DNA of 64,000 bases, taken from contig CANNZV010000122.1 of assembly GCA_947561585.1 (NCBI GenBank), forward strand, positions 124,001 to 188,000, given 5' to 3'. Below are positions 51,471-60,841 of the stretch, one piece after another. The stretch's first letter is position 1. Every line of letters starts with the position of its first letter. A program made the translations under genes and the position numbers. The DNA comes from Caprella mutica (lineage: Eukaryota > Arthropoda > Malacostraca > Amphipoda > Caprellidae). A model generated the notes under the pieces. It was not told where the DNA came from. It was given only the letters and a program-made list of their open reading frames with translations, and searched no databases.

Positions 51471-52403
51471 GAAGTTGTTTAAAGTTATTATCTGGTTTTG
51501 AAAAAACGTTGCAGAGAGTTAAGTTTGAAAACACTACTTAACTCACAAAACCCTCAGCAACGATGCTCAAATTAAGTAAAAAACAAATTAATCAAAAATT
51601 AGTGCCTCATCTTAGCAAAGGCAAGAGAGGCCCAAAATGTAAAGTTGGTTTATGGCGAATAGTAAGAGCGATATCTTATCGTTTGAAAACAGGTGTTCAA
51701 TGGCGAGAATTACCGATGCGTCAACTTTTTGGAAGACACCTAACTAGCTGGAACACAGTCTTTTATTACTTTTCAAAGTGGTCAAAAGATGGTAGTTGGT
51801 ATCGCTTGTGGACTGCTCTTCTAGAGTTAAATAAATCTATTTTAGACATGTCAAGTACAGAACTTGATGGTTCTCATACACCCGCGAAAAGAGGTGGACA
51901 AGCAGTAGGGTACCAAGGTCGTAAGAAGTGCAAAACGACTAACATTATTTTTTTGACAGATAAAAAAGGAATCCCGCTTGCTTGCTCAATTCCCGTAAGT
52001 GGAAACCACAATGATTTATTTGAGTATGAAGAAATGATGTCCGAAATTATAACGACTCTTGCAGATTGTAAAATTGAAGTAGATGGACTTTTTATGAATG
52101 CGGATGCTGGTTTTGATTCCAAAAAATTTAGAGAATTTTGTGAAAGTTTTGGCATCATCCCCAATTTTGACATCAACAAAAGAAACTCAAAAGATCCTGA
52201 CCAATATGACTATTTATTTGATAATCAGTTATATAAAGAACGTTTTGCGGTTGAAAGAACCAATGCTTGGTTAGATGGTTTTAAAAACTTAATTATCAGA
52301 TATGAGACCAATCTCCTACATTGGATAGGGCTACATTATTTAGCGTTCTCATACATCTTGTTCAGGAATTTACTCAAAAAATAAAATAACTTTAAACAAC
52401 TTC
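51471..52403 (+). mobile_element. IS5-family insertion sequence, 933 bp
   Basis: Inverted ends GAAGTTGTTTAAAGTTAT at 51471 and its complement ending 52403, flanked by TTC on both sides. It lies between the sigma gene promoter and the nested palindrome. One transposase gene. Confidence 0.88.
51563..52384 (+). CDS. IS5 family transposase
   Basis: 273 residues, intact. DUF4096-like start (IVRAISYRLKTGVQWRELPMRQLF), first aspartate in STELDGSHTPAKRGGQAVGYQGRKKCKT, second in LFMNADAGFDSKKFREF, glutamate region in YKERFAVERTNAWLDGFKNLIIRYE. Different from the IS5 elements at 12 kb and 23 kb. It moves its own element. Confidence 0.92.
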   Translation: MLKLSKKQINQKLVPHLSKGKRGPKCKVGLWRIVRAISYRLKTGVQWRELPMRQLFGRHLTSWNTVFYYFSKWSKDGSWYRLWTALLELNKSILDMSSTELDGSHTPAKRGGQAVGYQGRKKCKTTNIIFLTDKKGIPLACSIPVSGNHNDLFEYEEMMSEIITTLADCKIEVDGLFMNADAGFDSKKFREFCESFGIIPNFDINKRNSKDPDQYDYLFDNQLYKERFAVERTNAWLDGFKNLIIRYETNLLHWIGLHYLAFSYILFRNLLKK

Positions 52404-52470
52404 TTCAAAAAGAATTCAATAAAAAATTCATTGCCGTACACTTTTAGTTTTTGTAAGTATCATTTATTTT

Positions 52471-52650
52471 ACAAGTCCCAGAGGGACGAAATATCGGTAG
52501 AAAAAATCCTAGGAAAATATTTTTTCAAAGTCCCAGAGGGACGGCATATAAATAAGACTACTATTTTTGAAATTATATGCCGTCCCTCTGGGACTGGATT
52601 TATTACTTTTTATAAATTATCTACCGATATTTCGTCCCTCTGGGGCTTGT
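52471..52650. repeat. Nested palindromic repeat (REP-like)
   Basis: Outer arms ACAAGTCCCAGAGGGACG...ATATCGGTAGA at 52471-52501 and the complement at 52620-52650 enclose inner arms AGTCCCAGAGGGACGGCATATAA at 52529-52552 and their complement at 52573-52595. The word GTCCCAGAGGGACG is common to all four arms. It has the form of a Bacteroidota REP/BIME-like element in the gap between an IS5 element and a type IX secretion gene; it could fold into a cruciform or long RNA hairpin. Confidence 0.75.
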
Positions 52651-52724
52651 AAAAATTTTGAATTTTCCAAAATCAAAAAGTGTATGGTAATGAAATAAAA
52701 ACATTCTACAGGTACATAAAAAAA

Positions 52725-52763
52725 TCCCCAAGTTTTAAATAAATAAAACTTGGGGGCTTTTTA
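52725..52763 (-). terminator. Bidirectional rho-independent terminator
   Basis: CCCCAAGTTTTA, loop AATAAA, TAAAACTTGGGG, with A runs on one side and T runs on the other. It closes the beta-helix gene (stop at 52800). Confidence 0.85.
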
Positions 52764-52799
52764 TTAAGCTAATTTTTTATAGCTAAAAAGAGTTACTGT

Positions 52800-55490
52800 T
52801 TATAATTTTACAAACTTAGTAACGATAGCTTGGTTGCTGTCAGAAATTACCATATCGTAAATTCCAGTTGCAAATTCGCTAACATTAGTTGATTGTAATA
52901 AAACATCTTCTCCTTTATTTACTTTAAAGTTTTTAACTAATTGACCTTGTACATTGTAAATACGTACATCCATATCTCCTTTCCACTCATTAGTTAATTC
53001 GAAAGTCAATACCTCAGCTACAGGGTTAGGTAAAACTTTAAGCGCACCAGCATTAGGCACTACAGTTTCTTTAACACCTACAGATTCTGGATCAAACTCA
53101 TATGCTCCAGATGTAGGAGGATCAAGTCTAGTAAATCCAGTAATATCTTCAGTAATTGTACTAGCTGTTCCCGCACCTACTGCTGGACTAGTAGGTAATA
53201 CTGCATAGTTATCAATATTTGCATCTACAAATCCCATATCTGCTACTTCGTTTTGATCTGTTGCGTCTGTTAATTCACCAGCTGCACTATCATCAGAACT
53301 TAAATTTCCACCTAATGTAGCCAATACTGGAGTACCTGCTTCGATAAAATAGTTATCACTATCAGGATTATCCAAGATGTTATTTTGCATTGTTAAAGTT
53401 AATGTAGAAGAAAGAGCAGTTGTAAATGAAGTTACAACCCCTACCCCTAATACAGATTCATTTTTAACAATAGTATTGTGAATCATCATGATGTTAACAT
53501 CAGCAGTATCACCCGCATTGAATGACATTGCTCCACCTGCTCCACCTTCACCAGCATTACCTTGGAAGATGTTGATATTGTTTGAAAATTGGTTATTTGC
53601 AAACAATGAATTTGAAACGTCAGAAATGTTTACTGCACCTCCTTGAGTTTCAGCAACATTTGATTCAAAAATACAATTAGTAACTGTCAAATCAATAGTA
53701 GCACCAGTATCAGAAAATTGAGTACTTCCTAATGCTCCACCTGTTCCTGAAGCATTACCTTCAAATAAACATTTATCAACTATGTAAGTATTCGCTGCAT
53801 TCAACTGAAGTGCTCCACCTGTATTTGAAGAAGAGTTACTTTCAAAATCTGAATTTAAAAAGCTAACTGTACTTCCTTCTCCTTGAGAAAAAATCACACC
53901 TGATTGCATTCCCTGGTTACCAGAAAATTCACTTTCATCAAATGTCATATTCGCACCAAAATTTAATACAGCTCCACCAAATTCAGTCATATCATTTCCA
54001 TTGTCAGTCATTGAAGAATTGACAAAGTTAACGTTGGTAATTTGAACATCACCTGGAATAACTGCCAAAACACTTCCGTTAACAGCCACATTTCCATCAA
54101 AGTCTGAATCATCAATATTTAACTGAACTCCATTTTGAACCCACAAAACTCCACCACTAGTCGTTGCTGTATTTCCATTAAATTCACAACCTGTAATATT
54201 TACAGTTAATGAATCAGATAATAACATACTTCCACCTACTGCTCCTGAAGTAGCATCATTAAAAGTACTATTAGTCAAATTAAGAGTAGTATTATTAGAA
54301 AATGCTTCAAGGTGAGCAGCACGTCCTGAAGAGGCAGCATTAAAAGTACAATCATTAATATTAATAGTTGTTCCTTCATTAGCATCAAAAAAGTAAATAC
54401 CTGTTGCAGAGAAAGGTGCTGTATTACCAGTAAACTCACAGTTATTCATAGTAAAACTATTACCCTGAGATACGATTGCTCCGATATCATCAACTACAGT
54501 ATTGTTTTCAAATAAACAATCAGTAAATATCATATTATTTGGATCAGCATCAGTATCTCCACCGTCAGATAACATTACAGCAGCTCTTCCTGCAGTATTA
54601 TTTGTAAATTGACAATTAGTAATATTGAATCTTACACTATTCCAGTTCCACATTGCTGCACCAGCTCCACCAGGGTTAGTGTTGCCATCAAATGTACAAT
54701 TGGTTAAAGTAATGTCAGCACTAAAAAGAGGGTAAAAAGTACCTCTATTAGTAGTATTATTACTAAAAGTACAGTTATCAGTAGTAATTAGCTCTTGATT
54801 AGGAAGGTAAATTCCTGCCGCATTATCTGTTGCAAAATTATTTGCAAATGTAGAATTTGTAATCATTGAACCCGCAGCTGATCCAAAACCAGTTGCTGGA
54901 GAAAGGTAAATACTAGCTCCACCAGATGCAACATTCTGAGTGAATGTACAATTGTTAACGTTAACAGTACTATAAGAAAAAAGTCCAGCACCGCTATCTA
55001 ATGTTTCATCATTTGCGGTTACATTTCCAAATCCTTTAGTGATTACAAAACCATCAATTGTAACACCTCCAACAACTAAACTATCAACAGTAACAACTCG
55101 ACGTACGTTGTCAACTTTGTTTGAGATAAAATCGTCTGGAGTATCATCTTCATTAAGGTCACCACTTAATGTAGTAGTATTAGCTGTAATATCTCTTTCA
55201 GAAAGCATTGATTCAGTTCCAGCAAATCCTCCAAAAACAGAGATAGGATTAGCAATAAAGAAAGTTGAAGAAGTATCTGCGCCAGGGTGGTAAGTACCGC
55301 CCGCAACCCAAACTTCTCCAGTAGTAGTGTTCATTAAAGCATTGCTGAGGTCAGTATAAGCATCAGCCCATGATGTACCATCATTTGCTCCAGTTGCTGC
55401 TCCATTTACAAAAGTTTGTGCAATTGTAAAAGTTGAGACTAAGCAAAAAGCTGATAATAATGTGAAGTAACGTAAGTAACTTTTTTTCAT
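52800..55490 (-). CDS. Secreted beta-helix protein with type IX sorting domain
   Basis: 896 residues. The signal peptide MKKSYLRYFTLLSAFCLVSTFTIA leads into FVNGAATGANDGTSWADAYTDLSNAL, the typical opening of parallel beta-helix proteins of this type, followed by many Asn/Cys-containing NNCTFTNNxA-type repeats. The C-terminal 80 residues (ALKVLPNPVAEVLTFELTNEWKGDMDVRIYNVQGQLVKNFKVNKGEDVLLQSTNVSEFATGIYDMVI) are a type IX sorting domain. Probably a cell-surface adhesin- or glycan-associated protein. Its strand faces a rho-independent terminator; the upstream gap (55491-55744) holds the divergent promoter region shared with the metalloprotease. Confidence 0.85.
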   Translation of the reverse strand: MKKSYLRYFTLLSAFCLVSTFTIAQTFVNGAATGANDGTSWADAYTDLSNALMNTTTGEVWVAGGTYHPGADTSSTFFIANPISVFGGFAGTESMLSERDITANTTTLSGDLNEDDTPDDFISNKVDNVRRVVTVDSLVVGGVTIDGFVITKGFGNVTANDETLDSGAGLFSYSTVNVNNCTFTQNVASGGASIYLSPATGFGSAAGSMITNSTFANNFATDNAAGIYLPNQELITTDNCTFSNNTTNRGTFYPLFSADITLTNCTFDGNTNPGGAGAAMWNWNSVRFNITNCQFTNNTAGRAAVMLSDGGDTDADPNNMIFTDCLFENNTVVDDIGAIVSQGNSFTMNNCEFTGNTAPFSATGIYFFDANEGTTININDCTFNAASSGRAAHLEAFSNNTTLNLTNSTFNDATSGAVGGSMLLSDSLTVNITGCEFNGNTATTSGGVLWVQNGVQLNIDDSDFDGNVAVNGSVLAVIPGDVQITNVNFVNSSMTDNGNDMTEFGGAVLNFGANMTFDESEFSGNQGMQSGVIFSQGEGSTVSFLNSDFESNSSSNTGGALQLNAANTYIVDKCLFEGNASGTGGALGSTQFSDTGATIDLTVTNCIFESNVAETQGGAVNISDVSNSLFANNQFSNNINIFQGNAGEGGAGGAMSFNAGDTADVNIMMIHNTIVKNESVLGVGVVTSFTTALSSTLTLTMQNNILDNPDSDNYFIEAGTPVLATLGGNLSSDDSAAGELTDATDQNEVADMGFVDANIDNYAVLPTSPAVGAGTASTITEDITGFTRLDPPTSGAYEFDPESVGVKETVVPNAGALKVLPNPVAEVLTFELTNEWKGDMDVRIYNVQGQLVKNFKVNKGEDVLLQSTNVSEFATGIYDMVISDSNQAIVTKFVKL

Positions 55491-55744
55491 AAAAATTCAT
55501 TTTTTTTTAAAAGAAATAAATTGAGTTTTAATTTTTAGTGAAACTAAAAACTATATTTAAATAATTATATCGTTTTGCCGCTATTTTTTAATGTAAGATG
55601 AAAAAAAAGGCAAAAAGAAGACTAATTTGGCAATTAGCGCATAATTCTTTTCCGTAATTCAAACCTATTACATTATTTTCAACCATGTAAATAATAAATT
55701 CTATTTTTAAAGTAAATGTCATCTAACTGGCGAAAATTTAAACT

Positions 55745-57268
55745 ATGAAAAAATCCTTACTTTTTAGCTTCTTATTTTTCACTTTTCAAATCATTGTTTT
55801 TGCACAAGTAGATCCTCATGGACAATGTGGTTATTTAGCTCCAAAATCTGAAGTGGATCGGTTATTAAAAAATAAAGAATTTGTCAAAAACAATGTTTCT
55901 CAAGAAGGAAATACCTATTACATCCCTATTCAATTTCATATTGTCGGTACTGATAATGGAACTGGTTATGTAAAAATTGATGATATTTTTGAAAGCCTCT
56001 GTAAGCTTAATGAAGAATATGCCAATACAGATTTACAATTCTACTTTAATGGTAATTTTAATTACATCAATGATAGTGATATGTATGACTTGAATTTCCC
56101 AATTGTTCCCTCTTCTGTCAATGATGCCTACACTCAAAATTCCGTTGACAATGCTGTCGATATTTTTATTGGAAATGGATTATCATCTGGTAACTCAGGA
56201 TATTTTAGCCCAAGTCGAGATATCATTTATATGGATAAATCTTATATCAATGGAGTCGATGTTATTCTTTCTCATGAAATGGGTCATTACTTTAGTTTGA
56301 TGCATCCTTTCTTTGGGTGGGAAAATACAAATTACAATCCTGACGAACCTACTCCTACAACCGTGTTTTATTTTGGCCAAGAATGGAATGTAGAATATGT
56401 TGATCGTACTATCAATTGCGATGACTCTGGAGATTACCTATGTGGTACTCCTGCCGATTATATTCGAAATTGGAATGGAGGATGTGATTACATGGGTGGA
56501 GCTGTTGATCCCGATTCTGTATTAATTGATCCTGATGAGACCAATTTTATGGGATACTATAACTTCAATGGTTGTTTGGATTATACTTTTACTGATGACC
56601 AGATAGATGTGATTAATGCTGATTATTTTGGTCGTCCAGAATTAGTTTCTAACCCTGCTCCTGATCTTACTCCTGTTACTGAAATTACATCATTAGTAGA
56701 ACCTCAATTGGATAGTTTAATTGATATTTATTCCGTTGTTAATTTTGAATGGGAACCTGTTCCTAATGCTACACACTATATTCTCCAAGTTTCAAGACTT
56801 TCCAATTTTTTCTTTTTGGAAGAAGATGTTTTATTAACCACCACAAGTTATACTTCTACGAATTTGGAAAAAAACAAAGATTACAACTGGAAAGTATTAG
56901 CTTTTAATCATGCAGCACTATGTGATGGATCGGAATTCACCGAAACATTTACTTTTTCAACAGGTACTTCCGAACCTGTAAGTATAAAAAATATTGATGT
57001 TCAATCTACTGAAATAAAATTAAGTCCCAATCCAATTTCTTCAACTTCAACCTCTGTAAGTGTATGGTTAGAAAATTCATTACAAGATGTACAACTTGAA
57101 ATATTTGATATTAAAGGTCAATTGGTTTTTGAAAAAAACATCTCTCAAATTAATTCAGGATGGACAAGTCTTTTAGCTGAAAATGAAGTGACACTTCAAG
57201 GTGGGATTTATCTACTTACTTTTAAAAATCAAAATATTTTACAAACTGAGAAGTTGGTGGTTTATTAA
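55745..57268 (+). CDS. M43-like zinc metalloprotease, type IX secreted
   Basis: 507 residues. Signal peptide MKKSLLFSFLFFTFQIIVFA, a metzincin-type catalytic domain with ILSHEMGHYFSLMHPFFGW (first zinc histidine H177), and a downstream NFMGYYNFNGCLDYTF that supplies a Met-turn. The third position of HExxHxxGxxH is serine (HEMGHYFSLMH) instead of the usual glycine. A fibronectin-III-like domain and a type IX sorting domain (IKLSPNPISSTSTSVSVWLENSLQDVQLEIFDIKGQLVFEKNIS) follow. M43 proteases of Bacteroidota degrade extracellular protein. It is convergent with the next gene. Confidence 0.88.
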   Translation: MKKSLLFSFLFFTFQIIVFAQVDPHGQCGYLAPKSEVDRLLKNKEFVKNNVSQEGNTYYIPIQFHIVGTDNGTGYVKIDDIFESLCKLNEEYANTDLQFYFNGNFNYINDSDMYDLNFPIVPSSVNDAYTQNSVDNAVDIFIGNGLSSGNSGYFSPSRDIIYMDKSYINGVDVILSHEMGHYFSLMHPFFGWENTNYNPDEPTPTTVFYFGQEWNVEYVDRTINCDDSGDYLCGTPADYIRNWNGGCDYMGGAVDPDSVLIDPDETNFMGYYNFNGCLDYTFTDDQIDVINADYFGRPELVSNPAPDLTPVTEITSLVEPQLDSLIDIYSVVNFEWEPVPNATHYILQVSRLSNFFFLEEDVLLTTTSYTSTNLEKNKDYNWKVLAFNHAALCDGSEFTETFTFSTGTSEPVSIKNIDVQSTEIKLSPNPISSTSTSVSVWLENSLQDVQLEIFDIKGQLVFEKNISQINSGWTSLLAENEVTLQGGIYLLTFKNQNILQTEKLVVY

Positions 57269-57307
57269 AATAATAAACTAACTCTTTTTCATCGTCACAA
57301 AAAATAC

Positions 57308-57346
57308 AGCAAGAGTCATCCTGAAAACCAGAATGACTCTTGTTGC
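57308..57346. terminator. Stem-loop downstream of the metalloprotease
   Basis: CAAGAGTCAT, then ATGACTCTTG around CCTGAAAACCAGA, about 40 bp after the stop; TTGCT follows rather than a long T run. It likely stabilises or ends the transcript. Confidence 0.6.
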
Positions 57347-57447
57347 TAACCATAAAATAGTAAGCATAAAATGGGAAATTCTTTTTCACCCATACATTCT
57401 ATTGTTAGATTAGTGGTTATTCTAAATAGATTTGTTTAGAAAATTTT

Positions 57448-57471
57448 AAAACCTTGTAAATACAAGGTTTT
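57448..57471. terminator. Bidirectional terminator between convergent genes
   Basis: AAAACCTTGT-AAAT-ACAAGGTTTT, with T and A runs on either side, between the metalloprotease (plus) and the propeller protein (minus). Confidence 0.7.
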
Positions 57472-57512
57472 CGACTCATTCTTCATTCAAAATTAAGTCT
57501 ATTGAGTTAGCA

Positions 57513-60083
57513 TCAAGGGAAAATAATTTTCCCTACAGCGAGTCTTTTATTTTGATCACTAATATTATAAATAAAACTACCTGAACCTGTTTGTGTTTTT
57601 TTTAATTGATAGCCTAAATCTGATAATGTAGTTTCAAAAATTAGCCTCCCTGATAAATCAGAAATAGTTAAGCTAAGTTTTTTGTTTTGAACCAAAACAT
57701 CTGTATTAAGTCGGAAATTAATAAAATCAGTTCCAGGATTAGGAGTAGTACTTACAAAAAATTGGGTGATTGGCACCTCTGCATTAGCAACATTTAAACT
57801 CGTTCCTTTTCGAATACCATTTCCAAAACTAGTTACCCATATCTCTTCTGGGTTAAACGGATTAAAAATTGTTTTAACTGGATGTAAGAAAGGATATTCT
57901 TCAATGAATTGAAAGTCAGGATTAGCGGATGTCAAATTACTAGTTACCCATAGACCTTCAGACTCCGTAGCAACATACATAATCTCTGGACTATCTGGAT
58001 GGACAGTTACAGATTCTACTCGATAAAAATCTCCTAGTTCTTCCCATGTATTACCTCTGTTTGTAGTACGGTATAATCCTCCTAAATCAACAGATGGATG
58101 ATCAAAAGGCCAGCCATCAAAAACTCCAACATACCAAGTGTCTTGATTTATATCATGTGGATCAATTGAAAAACCTTTTGTATAATATTTCATTTCTGGA
58201 GCTGATCTATCTTCCCAAGTTTGTCCACCATCTTCGCTATAAAATATACCTGAGGTTGGTGTAAAAATTTCGGAATTAGTTTGACCTCCTGAAAAAGAAG
58301 TAACGAGATTCCCATCATTTAATACATCAATAGTATTAGCTCTTCCAGCAGTATTAGCAGGACTAGGTAATAATTCCCAGTTTGCATTACTATTATCTGA
58401 TAAATTAGTTGTTTTAAAAAAACCTCCAGTATAAGGATTTGGAGATGCTGCATACATAATATTAGGGTTACTAGGATCAATGGCAGTTTGAAGAATGGGA
58501 TTTTCAAACTCATGTATTAATGTCCAATCTTCTCCCCCATTTTCAGAGGACCAAATCGCTCCTATTGCATCTTGCCCTTCCAATTCATCATCGGTCAAGA
58601 CATGTGTCTGATAAATATCATGAAGTGTAGAAGCAGAAGCATAGATCAGATTGCTTTGAGGATGTTTACTAATATGATAGATAGAATTAAAACGTTTTTG
58701 TGTAAAATCATCTTCATCAAAATAATCCAAACCAGTATAATCTAAAGACCAATGATCGCCGCCATCAATACTATAAATCCCTGTAAGATCGGTATAGCAG
58801 GCAAATATTTTATCTGGGGCTAACCAATACATATTCCATGCACTTGTATTTTCCAAACCATTAGAAGAATAAGTATCAGCAATAGAAACTGATGCCCCTG
58901 TTGAGTTTAGTTCTTCAGGTTTCACATAAGCTGCTTGCCAAGTCTCACCTGCATCTCTAGTAATATGGAGAAAACTAAAATCAGTAATAATAGCCATATT
59001 AGGATTGGTAGGTGAAACTGTAAATCCCATCGCATTTTCACTCCATTGCCAATCCAAAACACCACCATCTCCCATATATCCAGTTGCAATATTTGCATTA
59101 TTTTCAGTTGCTAAAATACTCTCCCAATTCATTCCTCCATCGGTAGATTTCCAAACACTAGGATGAATACCTCCTCCTGTTTTTGCTCCAGCTACATATA
59201 CTGTATTGATATCACTATCTGATGAAGCAGTAAAAAAAGGAAAATTACTTATTGTAAAATCAAAACCATCAAGTGTAGCAAAGCCATTACTTCCATCAGA
59301 CTCTACACAAAAAAATGCACTTTCTTCTTCCCAGTAATCACTTCCCCTAATGCCAGGATAAAAGCTAAATTTATTTCTAGCAACACTAAAAAAGCGAACA
59401 TCATTTCCTTCTTTAGCACCAGAAAAAGATAAAAATCCAAAATCAGTCGGTAAACCATCTACTGTTTCTTTTGAAAAACTAGAACCGGTATCCGTAGACA
59501 TTAATAGCCCATCAGTTGATCCTACATAAATATTTGACTGATCCCAAAAAACACCACCAACATATAATCCAGCATTTGTTTCTGCTTCATATTTCATAGA
59601 AATACTCACACCTCCATCTTCTGAATAAAACATTTGATCGTAGGTAGTTATGATTATTCGATCAGTATGATTTGGGTCTGCAAATAAATATTCTACTTCT
59701 CCATCTAATTCAGAATGCTCGAGACGAATCCAAGTTTGGCCTGCATCTATGCTCTTGCAGGCATAGGTTCTACTTGTAATAAAATCTTGGCAAACAGTAT
59801 ATAAAATATCTGAGTTAGTTGTGAAATTCACTTTGCTTTCGGTTGTTGCAACAAGTTCTTTAGATGGGATAATTTCCCAACTTTCGCCTCCATTGGTAGT
59901 ATAAAACATTCCATTTACATCACTAGCCACATAAATGATATCATTATTATGTGCATTAATACTTGGAAAAAATAAAGCGCTACCTCCACTAATACCAGAT
60001 GGACTAAAATCACTAAACTGAGCGTGAATAGTAGAAGCTATTAGAATAAATAATACAGAAAGAAATTGGGGGATATTTTTCAT
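57513..60083 (-). CDS. Secreted BNR/VPS10-type propeller protein
   Basis: 856 residues. Signal peptide, then at least seven BNR/Sortilin-type blades of the S-x-D-G-G-x-T-W kind (MFYTTNGGESWEII, YSEDGGVSISM, KSTDGGMNWESIL, SENGGEDWTLIHE, YSEDGGQTWEDRS, YRTTNRGNTWEELG). They build a large propeller of the sialidase/VPS10 type, though no sialidase active-site residues were identified. The C-terminus (FFVSTTPNPGTDFINFRLNTDVLVQNKKLSLTISDLSGRLIFETTLS) is type IX sorting-like. Probably a surface or extracellular protein. The response regulator gene lies about 100 bp upstream on the same strand but appears separately promoted. Confidence 0.82.
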   Translation of the reverse strand: MKNIPQFLSVLFILIASTIHAQFSDFSPSGISGGSALFFPSINAHNNDIIYVASDVNGMFYTTNGGESWEIIPSKELVATTESKVNFTTNSDILYTVCQDFITSRTYACKSIDAGQTWIRLEHSELDGEVEYLFADPNHTDRIIITTYDQMFYSEDGGVSISMKYEAETNAGLYVGGVFWDQSNIYVGSTDGLLMSTDTGSSFSKETVDGLPTDFGFLSFSGAKEGNDVRFFSVARNKFSFYPGIRGSDYWEEESAFFCVESDGSNGFATLDGFDFTISNFPFFTASSDSDINTVYVAGAKTGGGIHPSVWKSTDGGMNWESILATENNANIATGYMGDGGVLDWQWSENAMGFTVSPTNPNMAIITDFSFLHITRDAGETWQAAYVKPEELNSTGASVSIADTYSSNGLENTSAWNMYWLAPDKIFACYTDLTGIYSIDGGDHWSLDYTGLDYFDEDDFTQKRFNSIYHISKHPQSNLIYASASTLHDIYQTHVLTDDELEGQDAIGAIWSSENGGEDWTLIHEFENPILQTAIDPSNPNIMYAASPNPYTGGFFKTTNLSDNSNANWELLPSPANTAGRANTIDVLNDGNLVTSFSGGQTNSEIFTPTSGIFYSEDGGQTWEDRSAPEMKYYTKGFSIDPHDINQDTWYVGVFDGWPFDHPSVDLGGLYRTTNRGNTWEELGDFYRVESVTVHPDSPEIMYVATESEGLWVTSNLTSANPDFQFIEEYPFLHPVKTIFNPFNPEEIWVTSFGNGIRKGTSLNVANAEVPITQFFVSTTPNPGTDFINFRLNTDVLVQNKKLSLTISDLSGRLIFETTLSDLGYQLKKTQTGSGSFIYNISDQNKRLAVGKIIFP

Positions 60084-60185
60084 AATAAAGGTTTTTTAAA
60101 AATGGTTTAGACAAAATAAGTTGCTAAACACATTTGGGTTATTGTTCAAATATGATTCAATGCAAAAAGACTTAGAGTTCGTTTA

Positions 60186-60833
60186 TTATTCATCATCAAT
60201 TAATCCAAACTCGATTGCTTTCCGTACCAATCCTGCCACGTTTTTAGCATTTAATTTTCGTAGTAAATTTTTGCGATGTGAAATTACAGTTGTAGATGAA
60301 ATAAAAAGTTTGGCAGCGATTTCATCTGTTGTATATTCATTAACGACTAATTGCAATACCTCTTTTTCCCTTCGAGTTAATTTTTGAATAAAGTCTGAAG
60401 TTTTAGGTTTTTTCACCTCCTGCATCCCTGCTACTAAAATGTCCGTTACAAGTTTACTAAAATATCTTTCTCCTTTCATTACTGTTTCTATAGCGGTAAC
60501 GAGTTCGTCTTTTCCTGTATTTTTAAGCAAATAACCATCGGTACCTGCCTTAATCATTTTATTAATATATCCAGCATTTCCAAACATAGTCAAGGCAATA
60601 ATCTTTATGTCTTTATGTTGTTTTTTTAATTCAGCACATACTTCAAACCCACTTCTATCAGGTAAATTTATATCAAGTAAAACTAAATCTACAGGGTTGT
60701 TATTGACAGTTTCAATCGTAGCATTCCCAGATAAGGCTTCATACATATTATCAATATTAGGAACTCCTTCAAGTAATAATTTTAATCCATCAATAATGAT
60801 TTGGTGGTCATCAACTAAAAGAATATTAAACAT
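60186..60833 (-). CDS. NarL/LuxR-family response regulator
   Basis: 215 residues. Receiver domain with D8-D9, phospho-acceptor D54 (VLLDINLPDRSGFE) and the conserved lysine in GYLLKN; C-terminal GerE helix-turn-helix (KLTRREKEVLQLVVNEYTTDEIAAKLFISSTTVISHRKNLLRKLNAKNVAGLVRKAIEFGLI). It is the likely partner of the kinase gene 8 bp upstream. Confidence 0.93.
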   Translation of the reverse strand: MFNILLVDDHQIIIDGLKLLLEGVPNIDNMYEALSGNATIETVNNNPVDLVLLDINLPDRSGFEVCAELKKQHKDIKIIALTMFGNAGYINKMIKAGTDGYLLKNTGKDELVTAIETVMKGERYFSKLVTDILVAGMQEVKKPKTSDFIQKLTRREKEVLQLVVNEYTTDEIAAKLFISSTTVISHRKNLLRKLNAKNVAGLVRKAIEFGLIDDE

Positions 60834-60841
60834 AGGTTTTG

